A stretch of 29,976 bases of DNA from assembly GCF_963575615.1 (NCBI RefSeq), contig NZ_CAUYTL010000037.1, positions 1 to 29,976 on the forward strand. The letters run 5' to 3'. The notes under the pieces were generated by a model that searched no databases, had not been told where the DNA came from, and saw only the letters and a program-made list of their open reading frames with translations. Both the position numbers and the translations under genes were made by a program. Shown here one piece after another: positions 7,457 to 15,467 of the stretch (the first letter of the stretch is position 1; every line of letters starts with the position of its first letter). The stretch is from Listeria_A hofi (GTDB lineage: Bacteria; Bacillota; Bacilli; Lactobacillales; Listeriaceae).

Positions 7457-7903
7457 CTATTGAACTAGGTTTGAATACGGTTGCGCGTGGAACATCCACA
7501 CTAATCCGTACTTATCTTTAATGATACCCATTTTTCCACCCCAGAATTGCTCTTTTAGTTCGTCGATAATTTCTACGCCACTCTCTGTAACATTCTTGTA
7601 TAGGGCCTCCAGCGCTGCAACGTCTTCTGCGTCTTCTGAATTGAAATCAAGCATCATGGTAACACTGGAAGAAAACGGCTCGCCTTTGCTATCACGGTCG
7701 CTACAGAAAATCGTATTCCCCAATATAACAAAGCCGCCATGAATCGTTGTATCTTCCAAATTATCTGTTGTGATACCCCATTCTTTTGCCATGTTCTCAT
7801 CCATACTCATTCGCTTCAATAAAGTTGCTCCGAAGACTTCTTTATAGTATTCCATCGATTCTTTCGCATTATCAAAACTCAAATAAGAATATAATTTAGC
7901 CAT
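7457..7903 (-). CDS. VOC/glyoxalase-superfamily protein (PhnB-like)
   Basis: 148-residue soluble protein of the vicinal oxygen chelate fold, DUF1338-unlike and closest in pattern to PhnB/YjdN-type proteins: N-terminal LYSYLSFDNAKESMEYYKEVFGA, middle GGFVILGNTIFCSDRD, and C-terminal ELKEQFWGGKMGIIKDKYGLVWMFH, which matches the 'WG...GxxxDxFGxxWxi' signature. Such proteins bind small molecules or metals, or give resistance to antibiotics, but the exact reaction cannot be read from the sequence. ATG 7903 has AGGTGG upstream. The gene has its own promoter (7940-7968) and terminator and is not part of the pot operon. Confidence 0.85.
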   Translation of the reverse strand: MAKLYSYLSFDNAKESMEYYKEVFGATLLKRMSMDENMAKEWGITTDNLEDTTIHGGFVILGNTIFCSDRDSKGEPFSSSVTMMLDFNSEDAEDVAALEALYKNVTESGVEIIDELKEQFWGGKMGIIKDKYGLVWMFHAQPYSNLVQ

Positions 7904-7939
7904 CTTTGTTTTCCACCTTTCAATTAAAGTTACACTTGG

Positions 7940-7968
7940 ATTATAATTGATACATCATACAATTACAA
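7940..7968 (-). promoter_or_regulatory. SigA promoter of the VOC-protein gene
   Basis: On the minus strand TTGTAA (7963-7968) and the perfect -10 TATAAT (7940-7945) are separated by 17 nt, about 37 nt upstream of the start codon. Confidence 0.75.
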
Positions 7969-8016
7969 TTCATACGTTAGATATTTATAAAAGTTGGGCG
8001 ATTTTTATCAAACACA

Positions 8017-9090
8017 CTACTTCCGATACATTTTGAACTCCAAAAACAATTCATTGTAGTGCGCCAACATCTTCTTGCCTAGATTATCATAAACTTCTAA
8101 GTTCTTTAACTGGTCTAGATTTGGATAGAAGCGTTCATCACTCGAAATTTCTTTTGGTAAAAGTTTCACAGCAGCCTCATTCGGCGTTGCATATCCGACA
8201 TATTCCGCATTTTGTGCTGCATTTTCCGGTTTTAGCATGAAATTGATAAATTTATGCGCACCATCCACATTTTTTGCCGTTTTCGGAATGACCATGTTAT
8301 CGAACCACAAATTCGATCCTTCTTTCGGAATAACATACTCCAAATCCTCATTTTGATCCAACATCTCAGCCGCCTCGCCAGAGAAGGTTACCGCAACTCC
8401 TGCCTCATTTCCAGCCATCAAAATCTTAATTTCATCCCCAACAATCGCTTTTACATTTGGTGTCATTTCTTTTAACTTTGCAAGTGCCTTTTGTAACTGC
8501 GCCTCATCCGTGCTGTTTAGCGAGTACCCGAGGCTATTCAATCCAAGTCCCATCACCTCGCGTGCACCATCGATAAGTAAAATCTGATTTCTAAGCTCTG
8601 GCCGCCACAAATCATTCCAACTCGTAAACGGGATATCTTTCACGATTTTTTTATTATAAATAATACCAAGCGTTCCCCAGAAATATGGCATCGAATACTT
8701 ATTTTCCGGATCAAATGACAAATCCATAAAACGCGGATTCAAATATTTCATATTCGGCAATTTTGCTTTATCAAGCGGAATCAACAAATTCTCCTCCCGC
8801 ATCTTGCTAATTGCATAATCACTAGGAACAGCAATATCGAATGTTGTTCCGCCTTGCTCAATCTTCGTCATCATCGCTTCATTTGAGTCAAATGTCTGGT
8901 AAATCACTTTTATTCCAGATTCTTTTTCAAATTTCTTTAATAAATCTGGATCGACATAATCGCCCCAGTTGTATATCGTTAATGTGTTTCCACCTGAGTA
9001 ACCTTCCGACTTGTTCAGTGAGAATGTTAGCACCATCATCAAAATCGCCACAACTACGACCAGCCCAAAAACACGAACTAATTGCTTCAT
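8017..9090 (-). CDS. potD: Spermidine/putrescine-binding protein
   Basis: 357-residue extracellular solute-binding protein that delivers polyamines to the PotBC permease. After one N-terminal hydrophobic segment (FGLVVVVAILMMVLTF) comes the typical PotD beginning LTIYNWGDYVDPDLLKKFEKESG; further family blocks include FDIAVPSDYAISKM, PYFWGTLGIIYN and the C-terminal WFDNMVIPKTAKN. Notably there is no cysteine anywhere, so no lipobox: the protein is either released or held by an uncleaved N-terminal helix rather than as a lipoprotein. Its start overlaps the potC stop by 4 nt (ATGA, 9087-9090), and it is the last gene of the five-gene operon. No good terminator is visible after it. Confidence 0.93.
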   Translation of the reverse strand: MKQLVRVFGLVVVVAILMMVLTFSLNKSEGYSGGNTLTIYNWGDYVDPDLLKKFEKESGIKVIYQTFDSNEAMMTKIEQGGTTFDIAVPSDYAISKMREENLLIPLDKAKLPNMKYLNPRFMDLSFDPENKYSMPYFWGTLGIIYNKKIVKDIPFTSWNDLWRPELRNQILLIDGAREVMGLGLNSLGYSLNSTDEAQLQKALAKLKEMTPNVKAIVGDEIKILMAGNEAGVAVTFSGEAAEMLDQNEDLEYVIPKEGSNLWFDNMVIPKTAKNVDGAHKFINFMLKPENAAQNAEYVGYATPNEAAVKLLPKEISSDERFYPNLDQLKNLEVYDNLGKKMLAHYNELFLEFKMYRK

Positions 9091-9884
9091 TTTTTCGGCA
9101 CCTCCATCGCCTTGGCATTACGTTGATTAATAAAGTAGTAACCAATTACAAGCACAATCGTAAACAGGAATAATAATGTCGACAACGCGTTAATCGAAAG
9201 TGAAATCCCTTGACGCGCCCGTGAATAAATCTCCACAGAAAGCGTTGAAAAACCATTCCCTGTAACGAAAAATGTCACTGCAAAATCGTCTAGCGAATAC
9301 GTCAACGCCATGAAAAATCCTGCAAAAACACCAGGTGCAATATATGGTAATATGACCTTACTAAGCACATTCCACTGGCTTGCCCCCAAATCACGTGCTG
9401 CATCAATTAGCGTTGGGCTCATCTCTTGCAGTTTTGGTAAAACCATCAGGACTACAATTGGAATACTGAACGCAATATGCGATACGAGTACTGAAATAAA
9501 GCCCAGTTTCACGCCTAAAATTGTGAAAAAAATCAAGAACGAGGCACCAATTACAACGTCTGGACTTACAATCAACACATTGTTTAAGCTGAGCAACGAA
9601 TTTTTTGCAAACGGTCGTGGCATGTAGCGTATCGCAAGTGCCCCGAGAACGCCTAGAATCGTTGCCACAACAGAAGAAAGCAGCGCAATCACAAATGTAT
9701 TCAACACAATAATTAGTAGCCGCGTATCTTGAAATACCTCTTTATAGTAATCCCATGTAAACCCACTAAAATTGTTCATCGTGCCACCCACATTAAACGA
9801 GTAAAACATCAAATAAAAGATCGGTGCGTACAAAACAAAGAATACGACAGCTAAATAAATTTTTCCCCACTTGTTTTTCTTCAT
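9087..9884 (-). CDS. potC: Spermidine/putrescine ABC transporter permease PotC
   Basis: 265-residue inner membrane subunit with six hydrophobic segments. The binding-protein-dependent permease EAA loop is visible as DAARDLGASQWNVLSKVILP. The start at 9884 (MKKNKWGKIY) is chosen because AAGGAGCGG lies just upstream and the ATG overlaps the potB stop as ATGA (9881-9884); longer in-frame extensions run back into potB. It pairs with PotB to form the membrane channel energised by PotA. The 4-nt overlaps on both sides of the gene imply translational coupling. Confidence 0.94.
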   Translation of the reverse strand: MKKNKWGKIYLAVVFFVLYAPIFYLMFYSFNVGGTMNNFSGFTWDYYKEVFQDTRLLIIVLNTFVIALLSSVVATILGVLGALAIRYMPRPFAKNSLLSLNNVLIVSPDVVIGASFLIFFTILGVKLGFISVLVSHIAFSIPIVVLMVLPKLQEMSPTLIDAARDLGASQWNVLSKVILPYIAPGVFAGFFMALTYSLDDFAVTFFVTGNGFSTLSVEIYSRARQGISLSINALSTLLFLFTIVLVIGYYFINQRNAKAMEVPKK

Positions 9885-10690
9885 TTCACCGCTCCTTTCT
9901 TCCGCTTTGTGCCACTTACAAACATAATAATGAACATCGCAATAATAAGGAATACGCCAATTGTCGAGCCCATTCCCCAATCTTGTGTCACCAAGAAATG
10001 CTCCTCAATTGCCGTCCCAAGCGTAATCACTCGGTTCCCTGCAATCAAACGAGTAATCATAAATAGCGATAATGCTGGAATGAAAACCGCTTGACACCCA
10101 GCTTTCACCCCACCCAGCGTAATTGGAAAAACAACTCGCCAAAAAGTAGTCCAACGCGTAGCTCCTAAATCTTGGGCCGCATGTGTTAACGATGGGTTCA
10201 TCTCTTCCAGCGCATTATAAATCGGCAAAATCATAAATGGAATAAAAATATATGTCGACACAAATAGGAAACTAAAATCCGTAAATAAAATCTGCTTCGT
10301 ACCAATCCCGATAAACTCTAAAAACTTATTCGCCGTCCCATACGTCCCAAAAATCCCCATAAATGCGTAGGCTTTAAGCAGTAAATTAATCCAGGTTGGT
10401 AATATAATTAATAGCAACCAAAGCTGCTTATGTTTCAATTTAGTCAAAACTAGCGCTGTCGGATACGAAATCAGCAACGTAAACAGCATAATCAAAAACG
10501 CATACCAAAACGAGCTCACCGTCATTTTCAAATAAACTGGCGTAAAGAAATTCACATAATTCGAAAACGTAAAATTCCCATCAATATCAAAAAACGAGTA
10601 ATACGCAATCAACACGATTGGCGCAATAACAAAAAGCAAAATCCAAAAGGCATAGGGTATCAGATAAAAAGTACGCGCTCGTCTCGTCAT
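9881..10690 (-). CDS. potB: Spermidine/putrescine ABC transporter permease PotB
   Basis: 269-residue membrane subunit with six hydrophobic segments, starting MTRRARTFYLIPYAFWILLF as in PotB/PotH proteins. The EAA loop appears as HAAQDLGATRWTTFWRVVFP and contacts the PotA ATPase. The start ATG 10690 is 4 nt after the potA stop, with AAGAGG inside the end of potA as ribosome binding site. It forms a heterodimer with PotC for polyamine import. Confidence 0.94.
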   Translation of the reverse strand: MTRRARTFYLIPYAFWILLFVIAPIVLIAYYSFFDIDGNFTFSNYVNFFTPVYLKMTVSSFWYAFLIMLFTLLISYPTALVLTKLKHKQLWLLLIILPTWINLLLKAYAFMGIFGTYGTANKFLEFIGIGTKQILFTDFSFLFVSTYIFIPFMILPIYNALEEMNPSLTHAAQDLGATRWTTFWRVVFPITLGGVKAGCQAVFIPALSLFMITRLIAGNRVITLGTAIEEHFLVTQDWGMGSTIGVFLIIAMFIIMFVSGTKRKKGAVK

Positions 10691-10694
10691 CGCA

Positions 10695-11786
10695 TTACGC
10701 CTCTTCGTAACTTTCTAGACGGGCATCGAATTCTTCTTCTGTTTCACCAAGGCGCATAATATGAATCGCTTCTGGTTCAAATGCCAGCCCTAATTTTTCA
10801 CCGATTCTTGCTTTTTTTGTCGAATGAACAAGCCACTCATTCCCGTCTTCATCGATACAGCCAATTTCATAATGAACGCCACGGAATAGTACCCAATCAA
10901 CGGTTACACGCAGATTTCCTTTTTCCTCTGTCGTAATCTCCAAATCCTCAGGACGAATAATCACTTCCACAACCTCATTAGGATTGAAACCTTGATCGAC
11001 ACACTCGAATCGACGTTCTACAAATTCCACTTCAAAGTCTTGCACCATTTTACCAGCAACAATATTCGATTCCCCGATAAAATCCGCCACAAACCGATTA
11101 ATTGGCTCATCATAAATATCCATCGGTGTCCCGCTTTGCTGAATCTCTCCCTTGTTCAAGACAAAAATCTCATCACTCATCGCCAACGCCTCTTCTTGAT
11201 CATGTGTCACGAAAATAAATGTAATTCCAAGCCGGCGTTGCAAATCACGCAATTCATACTGCATCTCTGTCCGCAACTTCAAATCAAGTGCTGATAAGGG
11301 CTCATCTAGCAAAATAACTTCCGGTTCATTCACAATTGCACGCGCAATCGCGACACGTTGACGTTGACCACCAGACATTTCTGTAATCTCACGTTGCTCA
11401 TAACCCGCCAAGTTTACAAATCGCAATGCTTCCGTTACTTTTTGTTTGATTGCGTCTTTCTTCAACTTCTTAATACGCAAACCAAAAGCCACGTTTTCAA
11501 ATACATTCAAATGTGGGAATAACGCATAATCTTGAAAAACCGTATTTACAGGCCGCTTATTCGCCGGAATATCGTTAATCACTTTATCATTTAGAAAAAT
11601 TTTGCCTTCACTCGCCTCCAAAAAACCGGCAATAAGTCGCAAAATCGTCGTTTTTCCACATCCAGAAGGACCGAGTAACGTATAGAACTTTCCTCGTTCA
11701 ATCTCAAAACTTACATTATCAAGTACTGGTGGATCATTATCAAACTGCTTTGTCACATTTTCAAAGCGAATAATTGTTTCTGCCAT
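10695..11786 (-). CDS. potA: Spermidine/putrescine ABC transporter ATPase
   Basis: 363-residue ATPase of the polyamine importer. Motifs: Walker A GPSGCGKTT, Q-loop VFQDYALFPHL, signature MSGGQRQRVAIARA, Walker B VILLDEPLSALD, H-loop VTHDQEEALAMSD. The C-terminal part from about residue 240 is a TOBE-like regulatory domain (VEVIIRPEDLEI ... GVHYEIGC). Length and order match PotA. It follows the XRE-cupin regulator by 12 nt, with AAGGAGG upstream of the ATG, and precedes potB by 4 nt, so regulator-potABCD is one transcription unit. Confidence 0.95.
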   Translation of the reverse strand: MAETIIRFENVTKQFDNDPPVLDNVSFEIERGKFYTLLGPSGCGKTTILRLIAGFLEASEGKIFLNDKVINDIPANKRPVNTVFQDYALFPHLNVFENVAFGLRIKKLKKDAIKQKVTEALRFVNLAGYEQREITEMSGGQRQRVAIARAIVNEPEVILLDEPLSALDLKLRTEMQYELRDLQRRLGITFIFVTHDQEEALAMSDEIFVLNKGEIQQSGTPMDIYDEPINRFVADFIGESNIVAGKMVQDFEVEFVERRFECVDQGFNPNEVVEVIIRPEDLEITTEEKGNLRVTVDWVLFRGVHYEIGCIDEDGNEWLVHSTKKARIGEKLGLAFEPEAIHIMRLGETEEEFDARLESYEEA

Positions 11787-11798
11787 ATAAATTCCTCC

Positions 11799-12341
11799 TT
11801 ACAAATATGAATCCGTAGCCACTAAAATAAGCGTCGCAGGTTCATCTTCCTCGTTACATATTTGATGCTCATCCGAAGCGTGGAAATAGATTGCCTCGCC
11901 TTTTTTTGCGATATATTTTTTCTTACCTAATTTAATCGTTACTTGGCCTTCCAACACGTAAGCAAATGTCTCTGATAGCGAAGGCTCAAATTGTTTAAAC
12001 GCACCATGCCCTGATAGCGTTAAATACACCGGCTCGATTTCCTTCTCATTAGATTCAGGCACCAGCCACTTTACTTGATACCCTTTTTCCTCATCTTCAA
12101 AAAAAGTATGCTCGCTCGCATCGTACACAACCTTCTGCTCCTGCTCTTCTTCATCAAAAAATTCTTTCGGCGTACAACCGAGCACCTCTAAAATATCAAA
12201 TAATGTTTCGATAGAAGGCGAGCTTAAATCACGCTCCAACTGTGAAATATAGCCCTTCGTCAGATCCGTTCGTTCCCCAAGCTCTTCCTGCGTCAAATTC
12301 TTACTAAGTCGTAAATTCTTAATCCGCTTGCCAATATCCAT
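11799..12341 (-). CDS. XRE-family regulator with cupin domain, head of the pot operon
   Basis: 180-residue regulator. Residues 1-60 are an XRE helix-turn-helix (IGKRIKNLRLSKNLTQEELG, then TDLTKGYISQLERD and SPSIETLFDILEVLG). Residues about 110-178 form a single cupin domain (ETFAYVLEGQVTIKLGKKKY, KGEAIYFHASDEHQICN). This is the architecture of PuuR-like polyamine-responsive repressors, and the position 12 nt ahead of potA argues that it controls polyamine uptake, perhaps sensing a polyamine through the cupin. It is probably autoregulated through the two GTTTAGTA-N2-AGTAAAC copies at 12361-12408. Sequence similarity and context are seen; ligand and sign of regulation are inferred. Confidence 0.92.
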   Translation of the reverse strand: MDIGKRIKNLRLSKNLTQEELGERTDLTKGYISQLERDLSSPSIETLFDILEVLGCTPKEFFDEEEQEQKVVYDASEHTFFEDEEKGYQVKWLVPESNEKEIEPVYLTLSGHGAFKQFEPSLSETFAYVLEGQVTIKLGKKKYIAKKGEAIYFHASDEHQICNEEDEPATLILVATDSYL

Positions 12342-12360
12342 AGTCGCAACCTTCCTATTA

Positions 12361-12412
12361 GTTTAGTAGAAGTAAACCTAAAGTCATTATTGTTTAGTAA
12401 TAGTAAACTCAA
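12361..12412 (-). promoter_or_regulatory. Promoter and two operator copies of the regulator-potABCD operon
   Basis: On the minus strand the promoter is TTGAGT (12407-12412), 17 nt, TAATGA (12384-12389). Two near-identical 17-bp elements GTTTAGTA-N2-AGTAAAC lie at 12361-12377 and 12392-12408, 31 bp apart (three helical turns). One sits in the -35/-10 spacer, the other just downstream of the start site. A GTTTAC half-site follows at 12414. This is the expected layout for repression by a dimeric XRE-type protein. Confidence 0.75.
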
Positions 12413-12472
12413 TGTTTACCACAGCACTGCTAATTATACAACATCAGACGCTTAAACTGCAATACTTTTTTA

Positions 12473-12516
12473 CAAAAAAAGAAGCCTGCTGAAAGTTCCT
12501 CAACTCCCATCAGGCT
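12473..12516 (-). terminator. Terminator of the relP-antiporter operon
   Basis: On the minus strand AGCCTGatGGGAGTT and AACTTTCagCAGGCT form a long stem with a 4-nt loop, followed by TCTTTTTTT. It lies a few bases past the antiporter stop codon. Confidence 0.88.
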
Positions 12517-12522
12517 CTAGCT

Positions 12523-14583
12523 TTATGCTAACTCTTCACTACCAAAATAATACGTCTCATATAGGTTTAAATTCTGTCGCAACTCACGCGCTAAATCCCG
12601 AGAAATTCTTCCTTGCTCAAAGAGATTTTGAATTACATCACGCTCAATTTGAACGGCTTGAAGTTGCACGTCTTTTTTCGCTTGTTCGAACGATTCTCGT
12701 GATTTGATACTGCCACGATCTTGTTTCAGCTGCTCCAAAATCCGTTTGTTCTCATTGATAAGTGGCCAAATCACTGCCTGATTCGTTTCATCAAGCATAT
12801 CCATCAGCTTGGCGTTTACAACGCTCGCATTCTTTTCACGCAAATCCCGAATTTCATTGAACATCGCTTCATACTGTTCCTTATTTTGCTTGATTTCATC
12901 TATTCGTGCCTTCGCTTTTTGCCATTGTTTCGGATGCAACACTTGACGAGTAAGTCGCTTAAACATCATTCCCATCATACCAGAACGTGATTTTCCTCTA
13001 CCAGACAAAGCCTTTTCCATCGAATCCAAATAGTTATTATAACGACTGGCAGCTTGTTTGCCGGCTTCACCTTGACTTACTAGCAAATCGGTATTTTCTT
13101 TTTCCCATTGTACTATTTGTAAACGCAATACATGCTGTTCTTTATCGATTTCACGCTGTCTGCTCATATCCATATCTTCTTTTTGAATGGCACGCATGCG
13201 ACCACGATAATCGTCCATAACGACCTGTGTCGCTGCCTTATTTTCCGATGTTATTTCTTTATTCAATTGCTCCACCACATGTCGACAAACGCTCAATTTC
13301 ATCGATTTTTCAGCACGCGGACTATCCGATTTACTCTCATCTTTCCGAGCCAAGATTGGTAAAATCGCGGTTGCAATAATAAGTGAGCACAAAATAACGC
13401 CTGAAGCAATGCATATAATCAAGGATCGCTGCGGAAAGGGGCTGCCATCAGCTAGGACAAATGGAATCGAGAGCGCCGAAGCAAGTGTTACCGCACCACG
13501 AACGCCAGACAACGAAGTAAGCACGGTTGCGCGCATGTTTGGTTTACTCGAATCTTTTCCCTTCATCAAATGTGGAATCAGCCAACCTAAATGAATCCAC
13601 AAGAACCGGATACCAATCAAACTGAACGTAATCAGAAGAACATAGCCCGCTACTTGCCAGTTACTCACTCCTGAATTTTGCCACACAACTTGAATAATAT
13701 CTGGCAATTGCGTTCCTAAAATAATAAATACTAAACCGTTCAACACGAAAATAATAACGGACCACGTGCCTTGTGATACCACGTTTAATTTTACCGTCAT
13801 CGGATCCATTTTACGCTTCTCAAAAGCATGCATAATTCCAGCTGCTACAACGGCCAATATACCAGATACATGCAGTTCCTCAGCGATTAAATAAATGACA
13901 AACGGCGTCAAAATTTGAATTAACATATGTAGCGTAACATCTTCCATGCCAAGCTTGCGAATCCATTTTAAAAATCTAAATTTAATAAAAGTCAAAACTA
14001 GTCCGCAAATAATTCCACCAACAGCAATGATGACAAAGCTTACAGACGCATTCCAAATCGAAAATACGCCCGTCACCATCGCTGCAATTGCAAATTGGAA
14101 AGCAACCAGTCCAGATGCATCATTCATCAGCGCTTCCCCTTCAAGCAGGTGCGTGATTTTTTTAGGTAAGTCAATTCGTCCCGAAAGAGAACCCACAGCC
14201 ACCGCATCTGTTGGTGCAAGTGCTGCCGCCAAAGCAAAAGCTGCCGCTAGTGGAATCGTAGGTATCATCCAATTAACGAAGTAGCCAATTACAATCACTG
14301 TTACAAAAACGAGCCCCAATGCTAACATCAAAATCGGCGCACGCAAATTCCACAACGCCTGCCGATCCGTTCGTTTGCCATCATTAAAAAGCAATGGCGC
14401 GATGAAAAGAACTAAAAACAGTTCTGGATTTAATTTCAGCTCAAAGGCAAGCGGCAAAACAGCGACTATAACACCTAATCCGATCTGTATCAACGGAATC
14501 GACACAAATGGAATAAATCGGTTCACCACATTCGAAATTAAAATCGCCGCTAGCATAATTAATACGTAATAAAATATTTCCAC
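12523..14583 (-). CDS. CPA1-family Na+/H+ antiporter
   Basis: 686-residue cation:proton antiporter. About twelve hydrophobic segments fill residues 1-420, with the CPA1 hallmarks PTDAVAV (124-130) and EGEALMNDASG (148-158), whose ND pair is the ion-binding site. Residues about 430-686 are a charged, mostly helical cytosolic tail (many KEQ, REK and QLK stretches), as in NhaK/YjcE-like proteins, probably regulatory. It starts with GTG at 14583, 15 nt after the relP stop; AAGGGG overlaps the relP stop codon, so translation is likely coupled. It should extrude Na+ (or K+) in exchange for protons. Confidence 0.93.
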   Translation of the reverse strand: MEIFYYVLIMLAAILISNVVNRFIPFVSIPLIQIGLGVIVAVLPLAFELKLNPELFLVLFIAPLLFNDGKRTDRQALWNLRAPILMLALGLVFVTVIVIGYFVNWMIPTIPLAAAFALAAALAPTDAVAVGSLSGRIDLPKKITHLLEGEALMNDASGLVAFQFAIAAMVTGVFSIWNASVSFVIIAVGGIICGLVLTFIKFRFLKWIRKLGMEDVTLHMLIQILTPFVIYLIAEELHVSGILAVVAAGIMHAFEKRKMDPMTVKLNVVSQGTWSVIIFVLNGLVFIILGTQLPDIIQVVWQNSGVSNWQVAGYVLLITFSLIGIRFLWIHLGWLIPHLMKGKDSSKPNMRATVLTSLSGVRGAVTLASALSIPFVLADGSPFPQRSLIICIASGVILCSLIIATAILPILARKDESKSDSPRAEKSMKLSVCRHVVEQLNKEITSENKAATQVVMDDYRGRMRAIQKEDMDMSRQREIDKEQHVLRLQIVQWEKENTDLLVSQGEAGKQAASRYNNYLDSMEKALSGRGKSRSGMMGMMFKRLTRQVLHPKQWQKAKARIDEIKQNKEQYEAMFNEIRDLREKNASVVNAKLMDMLDETNQAVIWPLINENKRILEQLKQDRGSIKSRESFEQAKKDVQLQAVQIERDVIQNLFEQGRISRDLARELRQNLNLYETYYFGSEELA

Positions 14584-14598
14584 CCTTTTTTCAACCCC

Positions 14599-15240
14599 TT
14601 ATTCGCCCTCAACCTCATTTTTATATTGATCAATCTCATCGTTTAAATATTTCATTTTCTCATCCAAATGCTGAATAATTGCCGCTGCTTCGTATAATTC
14701 CTGCGTCAAATGGGCTGGTGCTGTCGATTTATACTTATAATAAATCTTATGCTCCAAACTCGCCCAAAAATCCATAGCAACCGTTCTAATCTGGATTTCC
14801 ACGCACATTTTACGCGACGTATTCGTTAAGAAAATTGGCACTTCACAAATTAAATGCAGACTCCGATATCCATTTGGCTTCGGATTTTCCACATAATCTT
14901 TTACCTTCAAAATGGTCATATCATCCTGATTCGCTAACATCTCATAAATCTTATAAATATCCGAAACAAAAGAACAAGTAACTCGAATACCAGCAATGTC
15001 CTGCACGTGCTCATACGCGTTTTCTGGTGTAATATCCAGCCCTTTTTTCTCTAATTTCGCGGTTAAACTCTCGAAACTTTTCACCCGCGATTTCAAATGT
15101 TCCATTGGATTATAATCATGAAGAAACTGAAACTCATCATTCAGTATCTTTAATTTCGTATTGACCTCTTCTAAGGCAAAACGATGCATTAACATCACAT
15201 TACGCCATTCTTTCAATTCATTTACGGAAGGTTGTTGCAC
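14599..15240 (-). CDS. relP: Small alarmone synthetase (GTP pyrophosphokinase, RelP/YwaC-type)
   Basis: 213-residue single-domain (p)ppGpp synthetase: transfers pyrophosphate from ATP to GDP/GTP. The synthetase motifs are present: NPMEHLKSRVKSFESL with the ATP-binding RxKS (R52, K54), DIAGIRVTCSF, KPNGYRSLHL, EIQIRT (149-154) and DFWASLEHKIYYK. No HD hydrolase, TGS or ACT domain is present, so it is a SAS protein; the residues resemble RelP/YwaC more than RelQ. The start is GTG 15240, with GAGAGGAG 8 nt upstream, giving the normal length; longer in-frame starts run through the promoter. It is co-transcribed with the Na+/H+ antiporter. Confidence 0.92.
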   Translation of the reverse strand: MQQPSVNELKEWRNVMLMHRFALEEVNTKLKILNDEFQFLHDYNPMEHLKSRVKSFESLTAKLEKKGLDITPENAYEHVQDIAGIRVTCSFVSDIYKIYEMLANQDDMTILKVKDYVENPKPNGYRSLHLICEVPIFLTNTSRKMCVEIQIRTVAMDFWASLEHKIYYKYKSTAPAHLTQELYEAAAIIQHLDEKMKYLNDEIDQYKNEVEGE

Positions 15241-15267
15241 AAAAATAACTCCTCTCTCCACTTCACT

Positions 15268-15300
15268 ATTATACCCTCCTATATTACTACATTTCACAAG
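15268..15300 (-). promoter_or_regulatory. Possible promoter of the relP operon
   Basis: A perfect -10 TATAAT on the minus strand (15268-15273) lies about 30 nt upstream of the relP start. A TTGTGA (near 15294-15299) lies 20 nt from it, too far for a standard SigA -35, so the upstream element is uncertain and an extracytoplasmic sigma factor is an alternative. Confidence 0.4.
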
Positions 15301-15467
15301 TTTGCGCACAGTAAATCGTCAAATAAAAGAGATTTCTTACTATTTTATCATCGCTTTATAATTTACAAGTATAAGCTACTTTTATGAACTACATATGAAT
15401 TTCACAAAATCCGTTCCTATTCGTGGCATTCTTTGGTATGATGAACGTATCAAAAGGAATCGGGGGC

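Noticed and set aside
7212..7499. 95-codon minus-strand frame between the VOC and WxL-LRR genes
   Set aside because: It overlaps both neighbours in another frame and runs across the VOC terminator hairpin.
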